This document shows, piece after piece, positions 53,331-61,768 of a stretch of DNA of 64,000 bases (position 1 is its first letter; every line of letters starts with the position of its first letter). The stretch covers positions 36,326 to 100,325 of the forward strand of contig JAKFER010000314.1 of NCBI GenBank assembly GCA_036675565.1, given 5' to 3'. The stretch is from JACCYQ01 sp036675565. Lineage in GTDB: Bacteria; Bacteroidota; Bacteroidia; Chitinophagales; Chitinophagaceae. The notes under the pieces were generated by a model that saw nothing but the letters and a program-made list of their open reading frames with translations, was not told the origin of the DNA and searched no databases. Made by a program: the position numbers and the translations under genes.

Positions 53331-54620
53331 ATGAAATCTACACTTCTGTGCATTGTTATGGTATTAACTATCATACTATTTGCATCATTCAAAAGCAATG
53401 CGCAACAATATAAAATAAAGCAGGTAACAACAACAGAATATGCCAGGATTGAAAATACCATTTATGTAAAGGGTATGCGGCAAAGGGTAGAAACAGGAGC
53501 CGTCGCCGGGATGGGTGGCAACCTTGTAACGATCATTCAATGTGATTTAAAGAGGACAGTAACTTTTGATACCGTTAAAAAGTTATATTTCATTGAACCA
53601 TTCACCAGCGGAAGAATAGAAACTCCTGGAAATCCGGTGAAGGAACCTGCACGGGAAAACGAGGGTAAAAAAGTAAAAAAAGGAGGCACAATTACCATAT
53701 GGTATAACCTCCACGACACAGGAGAGCGAAAGAAGATGTATGGCTTCACTGCAAGACATATCTGGAGTGATCAGAAAATGAAGCCTTCTCCAGATGCATG
53801 TAATATGAAGGATAGTATGGTGATGTACACAGACGGATGGTATATTGACCTGCCTGAATTTAATTGCACCATGCCGAATGAAGCTTTTACAGGAAGATAT
53901 AATCCTGAAGAAGAATGCCAGGACAAGATGATCATACATGAATCAGGCAAAGCGAAAATGGGATTCCCGCTTATTCAAACAACCACTATGATTATGGGCG
54001 GTAATAAAATGATAACTAAAACAGAAACACTAGACTTATCTACTTCCAAACTTGACAGTACGTTATTTACAATCCCCCGGGGTTATAAAGAGGCAAAAAA
54101 CATGGAAGAACTTTTTGCAGGCATGAACATGGGAGAAATGATGGAAAACGCAGTAAATAACGAGAATCAGCCGCAACCAGCCAACATATCTAAAGAAATA
54201 AAATTACCAGGTATTATCCGTATCGGGGTTTATGCCCCTGCCGGAAACGATGAGATACAAACTTCCGATGTACAAGAACATATCATCCGCTATATCACTG
54301 CGGGGGATGTAGAGGCAATCGCTGTTTCAAATGAAGAAGATGCCAAAAGATACAAGTGTGACTACACCCTGACTACAACATACAGCAATATAAAATCTGC
54401 CACTAAGGTTACCAATGTACTAAAAGCTATCCGGAAAACTGACCCTAACGCTCTAAATACTTATACCATTCAAGGAAATTTACAACTTACTTCACTAAAA
54501 GATGGAACGGTAAAAGACCAGCAAACTATGGATGGAAAATATGACGGAAAGATCAGTGATGCTGCAGGAAAAGCTGTGAGTGAGCATTGGAATATAATGA
54601 AGAATGTGTTGAAAAATTAA
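53331..54620 (+). CDS. Secreted protein of unknown function (DUF4412-like)
   Basis: This 429-residue protein starts with a signal peptide (LLCIVMVLTIILFASFKSNA) and is probably periplasmic or secreted. The middle is rich in glycine/Met and charged turns (ETLDLSTSKLDSTLFTIPRGY), in the style of DUF4412-type proteins, and the C-terminal third (IRIGVYAPAGNDEIQTSDVQEHIIRYI) is a separate alpha/beta section, perhaps a binding domain. No enzyme motif is seen. It appears monocistronic. Confidence 0.7.
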   Translation: MKSTLLCIVMVLTIILFASFKSNAQQYKIKQVTTTEYARIENTIYVKGMRQRVETGAVAGMGGNLVTIIQCDLKRTVTFDTVKKLYFIEPFTSGRIETPGNPVKEPARENEGKKVKKGGTITIWYNLHDTGERKKMYGFTARHIWSDQKMKPSPDACNMKDSMVMYTDGWYIDLPEFNCTMPNEAFTGRYNPEEECQDKMIIHESGKAKMGFPLIQTTTMIMGGNKMITKTETLDLSTSKLDSTLFTIPRGYKEAKNMEELFAGMNMGEMMENAVNNENQPQPANISKEIKLPGIIRIGVYAPAGNDEIQTSDVQEHIIRYITAGDVEAIAVSNEEDAKRYKCDYTLTTTYSNIKSATKVTNVLKAIRKTDPNALNTYTIQGNLQLTSLKDGTVKDQQTMDGKYDGKISDAAGKAVSEHWNIMKNVLKN

Positions 54621-54731
54621 ATGCAGTGGAGCAAATAACTAAAAAAACCGCCTCTTATTCAATTTCTAATTTCTTGCTTTTTTCAATTCTCATTTAATAA
54701 TCTTCAACATTGATGATGAATGATTAATTGT

Positions 54732-54760
54732 TTATAACGACACTGCAATGTTGGGCGTTA
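54732..54760. repeat. attC-like half-site (copy a)
   Basis: The run ataacgacactgcaatgttgggcgtta contains GTTGGGC (fits the GTTRRRY core) and closely matches the run at 63831-63858 (ataacgacaatgcaatatgttag). The rest of the 54621-55014 spacer is AT-rich without a gene. Confidence 0.45.
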
Positions 54761-55014
54761 CTGCTTCAGTTTTCTCCAATTGGTTCTTTATCATTTGAAT
54801 CAATTCCAAATCTTAAAACAAGAAAATATTCTACTTTTAAACTGTATTAAAAAAAGGGAACCTACAAAGAGACTTTGTTACAAATTCAAACAAGGTTACG
54901 GCATGTTGCTATGTTGAAATGTTCGTTTCCACACGATCTATAAACTCTATGCGGATGTCGGTGTATTGCAGGACTTTTCATAAATTGAAACCTAATTCAA
55001 TTGAAATAAAATTT

Positions 55015-56007
55015 ATGAATAAAAAAATTCTGCAGCATACCTCTTCTTTTTTTTTCTTTTGCCTGTTTTCAACAATTGCCATCAGTCAAAAAAATCCTGT
55101 TGTAGAAGGTTGGTATGCTGATCCCGAGGGTGTAATATTTGACAAACAATATTGGATCTATCCCACCTATTCGGCCCGGTATGAAAAGCAAGTGTTTCTG
55201 GATGCATTTTCTTCAAGCGACATGGTAACCTGGAAAAAACATTCGAGAATATTGGATACTTCCCGGGTAAAATGGGCCCATATGGCCATGTGGGCTCCGT
55301 CAATAGTTCAAAAAGATAAACAGTATTTCCTTTTCTTTTCTGCTAATGATATTCAAAGCAAGCAACGCAACGGGCAAGTGGACGACACATTAGGTGGGAT
55401 AGGCGTAGCTGTAGCAGATAATCCCGGCGGTCCCTTTAAAGATTATTTGGGCAAACCACTGATCAATAAATTCTATAACAATGCGCAGCCGATCGATCAA
55501 TTTGTTTTTAAGGATCAGGACGGTCAGTATTATATCATCTACGGAGGTTGGGGTAAATGCAATGTGGGAAAATTAAATGAAGACTTTACGGGCCTGGTTC
55601 CTTTTTCAGACAACATGTTGGTGAAGGATATTACGCCCAATGGATATGTAGAGGGCCCAACCATGTTTATCAGGAATGGAAAATATTACCTGATGTGGTC
55701 AGAGGGCGGTTGGACTAACGGCACATATAAAGTAGCTTATGGCGTATCTGATAATGTGATGGGGCCATTTGAAAGAAAAGCCACCATCCTGGAAGCGGAT
55801 GAATCGATTGCTACGGGTGCAGGACATCATTCAGTCATAAATATACCCGGCACTGATGAATGGTATATTGTGTATCATCGCAGGCCTATTCCTAATCTTG
55901 ATCGCGACCACCGGGTAGTATGTATTGACCAAATGCTTTTTGATGAAGATGGAAGTATTAAAGATGTGAAGATGACTTTTGAAGGCGTGAAGAAAAAATT
56001 AAAGTAA
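55015..56007 (+). CDS. Secreted glycoside hydrolase family 43
   Basis: From the ATG at 55015 (330 residues), a signal peptide (LQHTSSFFFFCLFSTIAIS) precedes a five-bladed GH43 propeller. The catalytic residues fit: general base Asp36 (WYADPEGV), modulator Asp161 (IDQFVFKDQDG) and general acid Glu213 (YVEGPTMF). Such enzymes act on arabinoxylan, arabinan or xylooligosaccharides by inversion; the exact substrate cannot be told. An ATG-like start at 54919 would add a non-signal extension, so it was rejected. It lies alone before the small-gene zone. Confidence 0.9.
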   Translation: MNKKILQHTSSFFFFCLFSTIAISQKNPVVEGWYADPEGVIFDKQYWIYPTYSARYEKQVFLDAFSSSDMVTWKKHSRILDTSRVKWAHMAMWAPSIVQKDKQYFLFFSANDIQSKQRNGQVDDTLGGIGVAVADNPGGPFKDYLGKPLINKFYNNAQPIDQFVFKDQDGQYYIIYGGWGKCNVGKLNEDFTGLVPFSDNMLVKDITPNGYVEGPTMFIRNGKYYLMWSEGGWTNGTYKVAYGVSDNVMGPFERKATILEADESIATGAGHHSVINIPGTDEWYIVYHRRPIPNLDRDHRVVCIDQMLFDEDGSIKDVKMTFEGVKKKLK

Positions 56008-56013
56008 GATCAA

Positions 56014-56574
56014 TTATTTTTTTAGGGGTTCATAGTAAAGCGTTATGGCACCACCCGTAAATGTTTTTGTTTTTAAGAGTTTCAGATCGATCCTGTTACC
56101 GATGTTATTAAATAATGGCAACCCGCTTCCTGAAACAACAGGATGAACACAAAGTTGGAATTCATCAATCAAATTAAGATTCATTAGTTGTATGATTAAA
56201 CTACGGCTGCCTACGAAAATATCTTTACTCCCACCCTTGCGGGATTGTTTGAGTTCTAAAACTGTTTCTTCAAGGGGGCGGTTTGCCAACGTAGCACTTT
56301 CCCATTCTGCATTTTTCAATGTATGAGAAAAAACAATTTTTGGAACGTTATCCATGATCAATGCAAATTCGTCCGTTGCTTTGTTACCAGTAGGATTTTC
56401 TACCACCGTTCTCCAATATTCCATCAGTTGAAAAGTTATCCTTCCATATAATATGGTGTCTGCCGTATTTAACAAGTCTGCGTAATGCTGGTGTATTTCG
56501 TCACCTGGAATGATTGCCGTATGATCGCAAAATCCGTCAAGAGTCATATTGATGGCCGCAATTATTTTTCCCAT
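56014..56574 (-). CDS. RibD C-terminal / dihydrofolate reductase-like protein
   Basis: A 186-residue protein with the DHFR-like fold of RibD C-terminal domains: IIAAINMTLDGF at the start, TILYGRITFQLMEYW, and the SGLPLFNNIG region near the end. Such stand-alone proteins are NADPH-dependent reductases of unknown substrate and are common accessory genes in Bacteroidota. It converges with the GH43 gene (six bases apart) and follows the broken paralogue upstream after 62 bp. Confidence 0.87.
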   Translation of the reverse strand: MGKIIAAINMTLDGFCDHTAIIPGDEIHQHYADLLNTADTILYGRITFQLMEYWRTVVENPTGNKATDEFALIMDNVPKIVFSHTLKNAEWESATLANRPLEETVLELKQSRKGGSKDIFVGSRSLIIQLMNLNLIDEFQLCVHPVVSGSGLPLFNNIGNRIDLKLLKTKTFTGGAITLYYEPLKK

Positions 56575-56636
56575 TTATTTTGTTTAAATCAGATGACATA
56601 ATTTTTTTCATACGAGAGCTATCGGATATTTTTCGT

Positions 56637-57230
56637 TTAAACACCAATTGTACCTGTCTTAACTTCTCCGGCTCGCTTGTAATGGGCAATAAAAACGCCA
56701 CCTGGTGTAACCATACTTTCAGTTAATGTAAATGCTGCCGGAATCGATTCATCATCAAATAATTTTTTTCCTTTACCTAACGTCAATGGGTAAATTAAGA
56801 GCCATAAATCGTCAACCAAATCATTCTTCAGCAGCAGGTGAACCAGCTTACTACTGCCCCAAACCTGGATGTCAGAACCATTTGAATCTTTCAGCTTTTT
56901 GATGTCGGACAGGCTATTAAGGAATACGGAATTTTTCCAATCCGAGTTTTCCCTGGTCGTGGACAAGGCGTATTTGGTAACATCATTAATACCGGGCCAT
57001 ACAGTTTCATGCTCAGGTCAGTAGTTCTCCCAAATCTCAAAAGTCTTTCTGCCCAAAAGCAGATCTGCAGGTTGAAGGAGTTTTTCCATCACCTTACCAA
57101 TAGCTTCATCATCATATGGAGCAACCCAACCCCCATACTCAAAACCACCTGATGGATCTTCCTTTGGTCCACCAGGTGCCTGCATTACACCATCTAATGT
57201 GATCATTGATAACACAATTATTTTTCTCAT
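56637..57230 (-). pseudogene. RibD/DHFR-like gene with in-frame TGA
   Basis: Starting from the ATG at 57230 the frame runs MRKIIVLSMITLDGVMQAPGG and reaches TGA at 57018-57020 after IWENY. Directly after the stop, in the same frame, PEHETVWPGINDV and SDWKNSVFLNSL continue the expected family sequence to the end at 56637. Relatives have Trp where the TGA is, so a single TGG-to-TGA change has split the gene. Other genes here use TGA as a stop, so recoding is unlikely. It is probably inactive unless read through. Confidence 0.88.
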
Positions 57231-57268
57231 AGTATTTCTCTTCTTTATTATTTCCGCCCATGAAAACA

Positions 57269-57655
57269 TTACATATAAAACACGTTGAACTTGTGACCGT
57301 CCGGATCACAAAAAATAAAACCATAATACCCTTTTCCAAATTCCTCTGCTTTTGAAATTATTTTTCCGCCTGCATTTTCAACTTCTTTCTCCCAATGATC
57401 AACTGCTTTCCTGGTTTCAGCAGAAAGTGTGAATATGACTTCATTCCCATTTTCCAACGCTGCTAATTCGCCTTTTACATTCGATTTGAGTATGTCCTTT
57501 AAAAAGAAATGAACTACAAAATCGTCTTCGCCAACTAAGAAACTTGTCAGTTCTTTAGAAGCTCCGTTCGATTTAAATCCTAATGCAGTGTAGAACTTAG
57601 TCGTTCGTTCTAAATCCTCCACACCCAGATTTGCCCATATTTTTTTTGGATTCAT
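57269..57655 (-). CDS. VOC-family (glyoxalase-like) protein
   Basis: A 128-residue VOC protein: IWANLGVEDLERTTKFYTALGF, SFLVGEDDFVVHFFL, FTLSAETRKAVDHW and the closing FIFCDPDGHKFNVFYM. This resembles bleomycin-resistance-like or uncharacterised VOC proteins; metal ligands are not fully clear. It lies 38 bp upstream of the broken RibD-like gene on the same strand, so they were likely one cassette or operon. Confidence 0.85.
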   Translation of the reverse strand: MNPKKIWANLGVEDLERTTKFYTALGFKSNGASKELTSFLVGEDDFVVHFFLKDILKSNVKGELAALENGNEVIFTLSAETRKAVDHWEKEVENAGGKIISKAEEFGKGYYGFIFCDPDGHKFNVFYM

Positions 57656-57785
57656 AAATATTCATTTTGAATTTCAAAATTAAATTACTGGCGAATTTTT
57701 AACCGGGGTCAATTGCGACATTTTAAAGGGTGATTGGGAAGCAATTAAATACAGGGTGTTGAAACGGCATTTAGCACGAATGGCC

Positions 57786-58234
57786 TTATAAAGATTTAAG
57801 TTTTAAATATTCACCAACCAGAATTGCTGCAGGAAAAAACACTTCTTCTTCGGTCTTTGCATGTTTTTGAAGTTCTTGTTCAAGTTCAATAATTTCAGGA
57901 TGATTATCAACAGCAGCAGCTTGCCTTAATTCATCCATGAAAGCTTTAATCAATTGATGTTCCACATTTAAATGCGTTAACTGTGATTTTAACTGCTCAC
58001 CTATTTGTATAACCTCTTTTCTTTGTCCTGGTAAACATCTGCTAATAAAGGCAACAGCCCTAATGGAGGTAATACAAAATCTTCTTCCTCCTTAAAATGA
58101 TGTTGCATCAAATCACTGAGTTTTACTGCTGCTCTACCGGTAAGTGAATAAAACAACTCCACCATTCCATCCGTCGTAACGGTATCAAAAAACTGTTCAG
58201 CCGCCGGTTCCTTTTTTATTGATATAACGGGCAC
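57786..58234 (-). pseudogene. Hemerythrin-like (HHE) gene, frameshifted
   Basis: The upstream part gives EQFFDTVTTDGMVELFYSL and LMQHHFKEEEDFVLPPLGLLPLLADV. From about 58025 a different frame continues GQRKEVIQIGEQLKSQLTHLNVEHQLIKAF and KHAKTEEEVFFPAAILVGEYL to a stop at 57786. Together they form one HHE domain with histidine/glutamate metal ligands (HHFKEEED, HQLIKAF, HAKTEEE). A one-base deletion around 58020 explains the shift. The N-terminus is also unsettled, with only a GTG at 58234. The gene is probably inactive. Confidence 0.8.
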
Positions 58235-58326
58235 ATAGGTTGTATCCGCTGACGATTGTCATAAAACTATTGTGAGAGTGAAAAATCAAATAATTAGAAG
58301 GGGTATTCGCATTTAAAATCAATTGC

Positions 58327-58383
58327 GCCTAAAAGTCGGGGCTTTGTGCAAGTGTTGCATTAGAATTCCCAATGTTATGGGCA
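58327..58383. repeat. Partial attC-like repeat (copy b)
   Basis: The sequence cctaaaagtcggggctttgtgcaag...gcattagaattc matches the left part of the complete element at 59101-59194 (cctataacgaacagggctttatgcagg...gcattagaattg). It lies between the hemerythrin-like and VOC-lipoprotein genes. Confidence 0.55.
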
Positions 58384-58438
58384 GCTTTTATTATTATTCG
58401 TATCCAAAGACTTGTCCTTCTTACCTGAATTATTTAGC

Positions 58439-59047
58439 TCATTTAAGTTCTGAAAGTATCAATTTTTTCTGATTCAATGTATTCTTCATTGCTTTCTCCC
58501 TTACTTTAGGGTCATTGCTATGTATTAATTCAAAATATTCAGTTGGTACAACTTGCCATGATAATCCATATTTATCTTTACACCATCCACAAGAGCCTTC
58601 CTCACCACCATTTTTAGTAAGAGCTTCCCAATAATAATCAGTTTCAGCCTGGTCTTTTGTATTGATTACAAAAGAAACTGCTTCATTAAATTTGAATAGT
58701 GGGCCTGCTGCTAAAATACTAAACTCCATTCCTGCTATTTCAATTACAGCTGTTTCTATGCCTGCATCATTTCCACTTTCATCACTATCGAACTTGCGGA
58801 AATCTTTTAGCTTACCGTCTTTAAAAATCGATAGGTAGTAATCTGCCACAGCTTTGGCATCTTTCTCTACCCACAAATAGGGTGTAATTTTTTGAGTAAT
58901 CATATTTTTATTTTTAATGTCTTTACTGGAGTCATTTGCAATTACGATTTGATTGATGGCGTTATCAGAGTTATCTGGCTGATTTGGATTTGAACAAGAA
59001 ATTGTCAAACAACAAACAATCGCTGCAAGAAAAATTAATTTATTCAT
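58439..59047 (-). CDS. VOC (PhnB-like) domain with a lipoprotein leader
   Basis: From the ATG at 59047 (202 residues) a lipobox leader (AIVCCLTISCS, Cys at about residue 18) and a short polar linker precede a PhnB-like VOC domain that begins at the internal MITQKITPYLWV, where the cytoplasmic relatives usually start. The VOC part contains DYYLSIFKDGKL, FSILAAGPLFKFNEAVSF and CKDKYGLSWQVVP. The protein is therefore predicted to be membrane-anchored, an unusual place for this family. Alternatively, the shorter form starting inside may be the main product. Confidence 0.85.
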   Translation of the reverse strand: MNKLIFLAAIVCCLTISCSNPNQPDNSDNAINQIVIANDSSKDIKNKNMITQKITPYLWVEKDAKAVADYYLSIFKDGKLKDFRKFDSDESGNDAGIETAVIEIAGMEFSILAAGPLFKFNEAVSFVINTKDQAETDYYWEALTKNGGEEGSCGWCKDKYGLSWQVVPTEYFELIHSNDPKVREKAMKNTLNQKKLILSELK

Positions 59048-59100
59048 ATTCAATTTTTAAATTTTCAGTCAGAAGTATTTGTAGAGTGTAGCTAAAATTG

Positions 59101-59194
59101 CCTATAACGAACAGGGCTTTATGCAGGTTGGGCATTAGAATTGGCTGATGCTAGTTTGTCAAGTCCAACTTGCATAAAACCCCATGTTAGCAGG
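59101..59194. repeat. attC-like imperfect inverted repeat (copy c)
   Basis: Arms cctataacgaacagggct...ttatgcaggttgg (59101-59131) and ccaacttgcataaaacc...ttagcagg (59165-59194) pair over most of their length with a 33-base middle. The size (94 bases) and arm layout suit an attC site, but the outer motifs (CTATAAC, GTTAGCA) deviate from the RYYYAAC/GTTRRRY consensus. Confidence 0.55.
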
Positions 59195-59203
59195 TCGTTG
59201 TTT

Positions 59204-59824
59204 CTATTTCTTAGTTAGTTTATATCTTAAATGAGTTGTCAAGCCTGATGGTATTACTTCTTCAATTTGTATGTCATATTTGTCTTTGTTAATGCCGTCA
59301 AATAGCCGGATACCGCTTCCTAAAAAAACAGGTGCAATATGAATAAAAAATTCGTCCACAAGGCCTGCATTTAAAAATTGTTGAATAGTGTTTGCACCAC
59401 CTTGTATTCTTATGTCTTTTCCTTTTGCTGATTGTCTTGCTTTATCCAAGGCACTTTCTATTCCGTCATTTATGAAGTAAAATGTTGTCGTTCCTTGTTG
59501 AACCCAGGGTTCTCGCTTTTCGTGTGTTAATACATAAACGTCAGCTTTGTATAGGTCATTTGGCCAACTGGCTTCGCCTTCCTCAAACATACGTTTCCCC
59601 ATAATGAATGCACCTGTTCTTGCAATTGTCTCTCTAATAAATTTACCATCAGGTCCATCTTCTTTGCCTCCATCGATCCCTAAGTACTCCCAGAAAGCTT
59701 TTTGGTTAAGCATCCACATATGAATTTTTCCTGAAACTCCACCCATTGGATTACCTGGACTTCTATTGTCGCCTGCAAAAAAGCCATCAAGGGATATTCC
59801 ACAATCGAATATTATTCTGCTCAA
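59204..59824 (-). CDS. RibD C-terminal / dihydrofolate reductase-like protein
   Basis: This protein has the DHFR-like fold seen in stand-alone RibD C-terminal proteins: IIFDCGISLDGFFAGDN, TGAFIMGKRMFEEGE, DIRIQGGANTIQQFLNAGLVDEF and HIAPVFLGSGIRLFDGI. A start at the TTG at 59824 gives about 206 residues close to the conserved part; an earlier TTG at 59911 would add about 29 residues read from attC-like spacer and is less likely. It is a paralogue of the genes at 56014 and 56637. The substrate is unknown. Confidence 0.8.
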   Translation of the reverse strand: MSRIIFDCGISLDGFFAGDNRSPGNPMGGVSGKIHMWMLNQKAFWEYLGIDGGKEDGPDGKFIRETIARTGAFIMGKRMFEEGEASWPNDLYKADVYVLTHEKREPWVQQGTTTFYFINDGIESALDKARQSAKGKDIRIQGGANTIQQFLNAGLVDEFFIHIAPVFLGSGIRLFDGINKDKYDIQIEEVIPSGLTTHLRYKLTKK

Positions 59825-59858
59825 AATTTTACTTTTTATTTGTTGTTTGTCTACAATG

Positions 59859-59990
59859 CCCGCTAACGTTAAAGCGTAAATGAAGTTGTGGCTTTGAAAA
59901 ACGTCTGCCAACTAACTACAAAAACAAAATAGCGATTTATAATTGAATACTCATTCGTCCAGCCAAAATTATATAAACATACTGTTAGGC
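59859..59990. repeat. attC-like boundary (copy d)
   Basis: A ccgctaacgtt half-site at 59859-59869 and a GTTAGGC core at 59984-59990 bracket a 130-base spacer upstream of the RibD-like gene. The GTTAGGC matches the attC core consensus; the pairing of the arms is poor. Confidence 0.4.
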
Positions 59991-60006
59991 GTTCGTTGTT
60001 TTCGGC

Positions 60007-60447
60007 TTATGCTTTCCCGTTATATTTTGGGTCAAATTCCACAATCCATTCAATGCCATATTTATCTCTAAAACAACCAAAATATGAACCCCAGGGACTA
60101 TCACCGATAGGCCCTTCTATTTGCCCTCCTACTGAAAGCCCACTAAATAATTTGTCTGCTTCTTCTTTACTTTCTGTAATTATTACAATTTTACTTCTGT
60201 TCTCATATTCATTTGTTTTTCCCATATTTTCCGGAACATCATTTGCCATCAACATATTACATTTACCGACAGGCAAAGCAATATGCATAATTTTATTTTC
60301 TTCTTTTTCTGCTACCGGAAATTCAGGGCTTGAAATGTCTTTGAAACGAATAACTTTAGCAAACTCTCCGCCAAATATTGATTTGTAAAAGGTAAACGCT
60401 TCTTCGGCATTTCCGTTGAAGTTAATGTGAGGATTGATTAGTGCCAT
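60007..60447 (-). CDS. VOC-family PhnB-like protein
   Basis: A 146-residue VOC protein of the PhnB/3-demethylubiquinone methyltransferase-like type: INPHINFNGNAEEAFTFYKSIFGGEF, HIALPVGKCNMLMANDVPENMG, KEEADKLFSGLSVGGQIEGPIGDSPWGSYFGCFRDKYGIEWIVEF. Despite old names it is not a methyltransferase, and its ligand is unknown. It occupies a single-gene slot between attC-like spacers, as the other VOC and RibD-like genes do. Confidence 0.87.
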   Translation of the reverse strand: MALINPHINFNGNAEEAFTFYKSIFGGEFAKVIRFKDISSPEFPVAEKEENKIMHIALPVGKCNMLMANDVPENMGKTNEYENRSKIVIITESKEEADKLFSGLSVGGQIEGPIGDSPWGSYFGCFRDKYGIEWIVEFDPKYNGKA

Positions 60448-60771
60448 AGTTATTAAATTGATTTTTTTAATTTCAAAACTACTGCTTAACTAAAAAATAA
60501 ATAAGGTATAATAGCGCCAAAAAAGAGGCTTATTGTGACAAAAGTTAAATGGATATGTCAGCCTCGCCATTTTGCCAAACTGAGTTTATCGGCAGCTCTT
60601 CTGTCCGCCCGAAGATGTGCATTGTCAAGTTTGCTCACATTTTGCCAGAAGTGATTTATATTAGAAGCACAGTCTGTCCGTTTAAGCACAGTGTGTTGGC
60701 AAAAAAAATTAAAACACCGAAAGGTGGGAGAAAAAAACGAATTTCTTCTTGGGTGTGATTTAAGAATTAAC
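60448..60771. other. Spacer without recognised gene
   Basis: This 324-base stretch between the VOC gene and the small-protein gene holds no convincing gene. Its right part contains a gtgtgttggcaaaaaaaattaaaacac run that has a partial counterpart at 63530-63560, upstream of the SDR operon. Confidence 0.45.
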
Positions 60772-61074
60772 TCACCTGCTATTCAGTTTAGCTATCAGTT
60801 TTGTTGATGCTGAGTCAGCATAAATACTGTAAGCGTTTACTAAAAGACCTTTCATATTATTTTGAATTGATGAAATGGCATATAAAATACTCTCATTATC
60901 TACATCAGACATTTCTTGAAAGCGATGCACTTCATCAATTTCAAATTCATCAGGTTGTAGTTGTAAATTGTTTTCAGCACACGCAATACAATCGTTCTTT
61001 ATGTTGAAATTGAAAGTATAACCTTTTTTTGTAAGGTCGTTTACTGCTTCGGATAATGTTATGTATGTTTTCAA
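60772..61074 (-). CDS. Small protein of the family often labelled phosphoribosylpyrophosphate synthetase
   Basis: The 100-residue product begins MKTYITLSEAVNDLTKKGYTFNF, with an acidic middle (QPDEFEIDEVHRFQEM) and a helical end (LLVNAYSIYADSASTKLIAKL). It matches a Bacteroidota family whose name as PRPP synthetase is probably a misannotation; the PRPP synthetase fold and its motifs are absent. The start is a TTG at 61074, because a stop lies five codons upstream without an ATG between. It is last in a four-gene block, 12 bp after the flavin reductase gene. Confidence 0.8.
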   Translation of the reverse strand: MKTYITLSEAVNDLTKKGYTFNFNIKNDCIACAENNLQLQPDEFEIDEVHRFQEMSDVDNESILYAISSIQNNMKGLLVNAYSIYADSASTKLIAKLNSR

Positions 61075-61086
61075 TTTTTGTTTTAT

Positions 61087-61749
61087 TTACTCAACCCGCT
61101 CTGTAACGACATCGGTTTTCTCTCCCAAAAATTCGACCCATGCCTTTTTTATACACGGATAATGTTTTGATGCTTCCACTACATTCATAAATGCAATCAA
61201 GTTGTCTTCAAATCGTTTTGCTAAAGTTTCATCAGCAATTTTTCCTTCGGACGTGAATGCTTTATGAGCCGTTGCCAATGAAAACATTGAAGAAAAAATA
61301 TTTGAGCCAAGTTTTTCCAATGGTATTCTCAACGACCAAAGCCCGTGATTGGCTCCTCCCATTGAGGGTGATGCAGACATTAATAAACAATGCTGTTCAT
61401 TAAACGGTTGCGGTCGAAAACGTGAAACCCAATCAATTGAATTTTTTAGTAAGCCTGGTATTGAGCCGTTATATTCAGGTGATGAAATAATAAAAGCATC
61501 ATTGGCTAAAATGCGTTTTTTAAATTCTTCAGCCCCTGTAGGATGAAAATCGTTAATTTCCAAATCCTGATTGAAGGAAGGACAATCAAACTCGCTCATA
61601 CTTGCAAAGTCAACTATACCTCCATTTTTCTCAATAACGGATGCGGCTAATTTTGCTAAAGTTGTATTTATCGAATCTTTTCGTAATGATGCTGAAAAAA
61701 CTAGGATGCGTAATGGATCCTGTTTACCTTTTTTTTTATGTTCGTTCAT
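61087..61749 (-). CDS. NADPH-dependent FMN reductase-like protein
   Basis: A 220-residue flavodoxin-fold protein: the FMN phosphate loop SASLRKDSIN and the SPEYNGSIPGLLKNSIDWVSR segment identify the NADPH-dependent FMN reductase family (SsuE/ArsH/azoreductase-like). It should use NAD(P)H to reduce flavin or quinones. The C-terminal extension after residue 190 is family-variable. It lies 19 bp downstream of an SDR gene and 12 bp upstream of the small-protein gene, as part of one operon. Confidence 0.9.
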   Translation of the reverse strand: MNEHKKKGKQDPLRILVFSASLRKDSINTTLAKLAASVIEKNGGIVDFASMSEFDCPSFNQDLEINDFHPTGAEEFKKRILANDAFIISSPEYNGSIPGLLKNSIDWVSRFRPQPFNEQHCLLMSASPSMGGANHGLWSLRIPLEKLGSNIFSSMFSLATAHKAFTSEGKIADETLAKRFEDNLIAFMNVVEASKHYPCIKKAWVEFLGEKTDVVTERVE

Positions 61750-61768
61750 TTCTTCGTCTTTATAATAT

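Noticed and set aside
56637..57230. TGA read as selenocysteine or Trp
   Set aside because: No SECIS-like context was seen, relatives have Trp there, and other genes in the window end with TGA as a normal stop (for example 9011-9697).
59825..59911. Longer start for the RibD-like gene at 59911
   Set aside because: The extra residues come from the attC-like spacer and the family N-terminus begins near IIFDCGISLDG.
60549..60758. 69-codon plus-strand open frame in the spacer
   Set aside because: Its composition is not protein-like and it lies in a repeat-like spacer with no family similarity.
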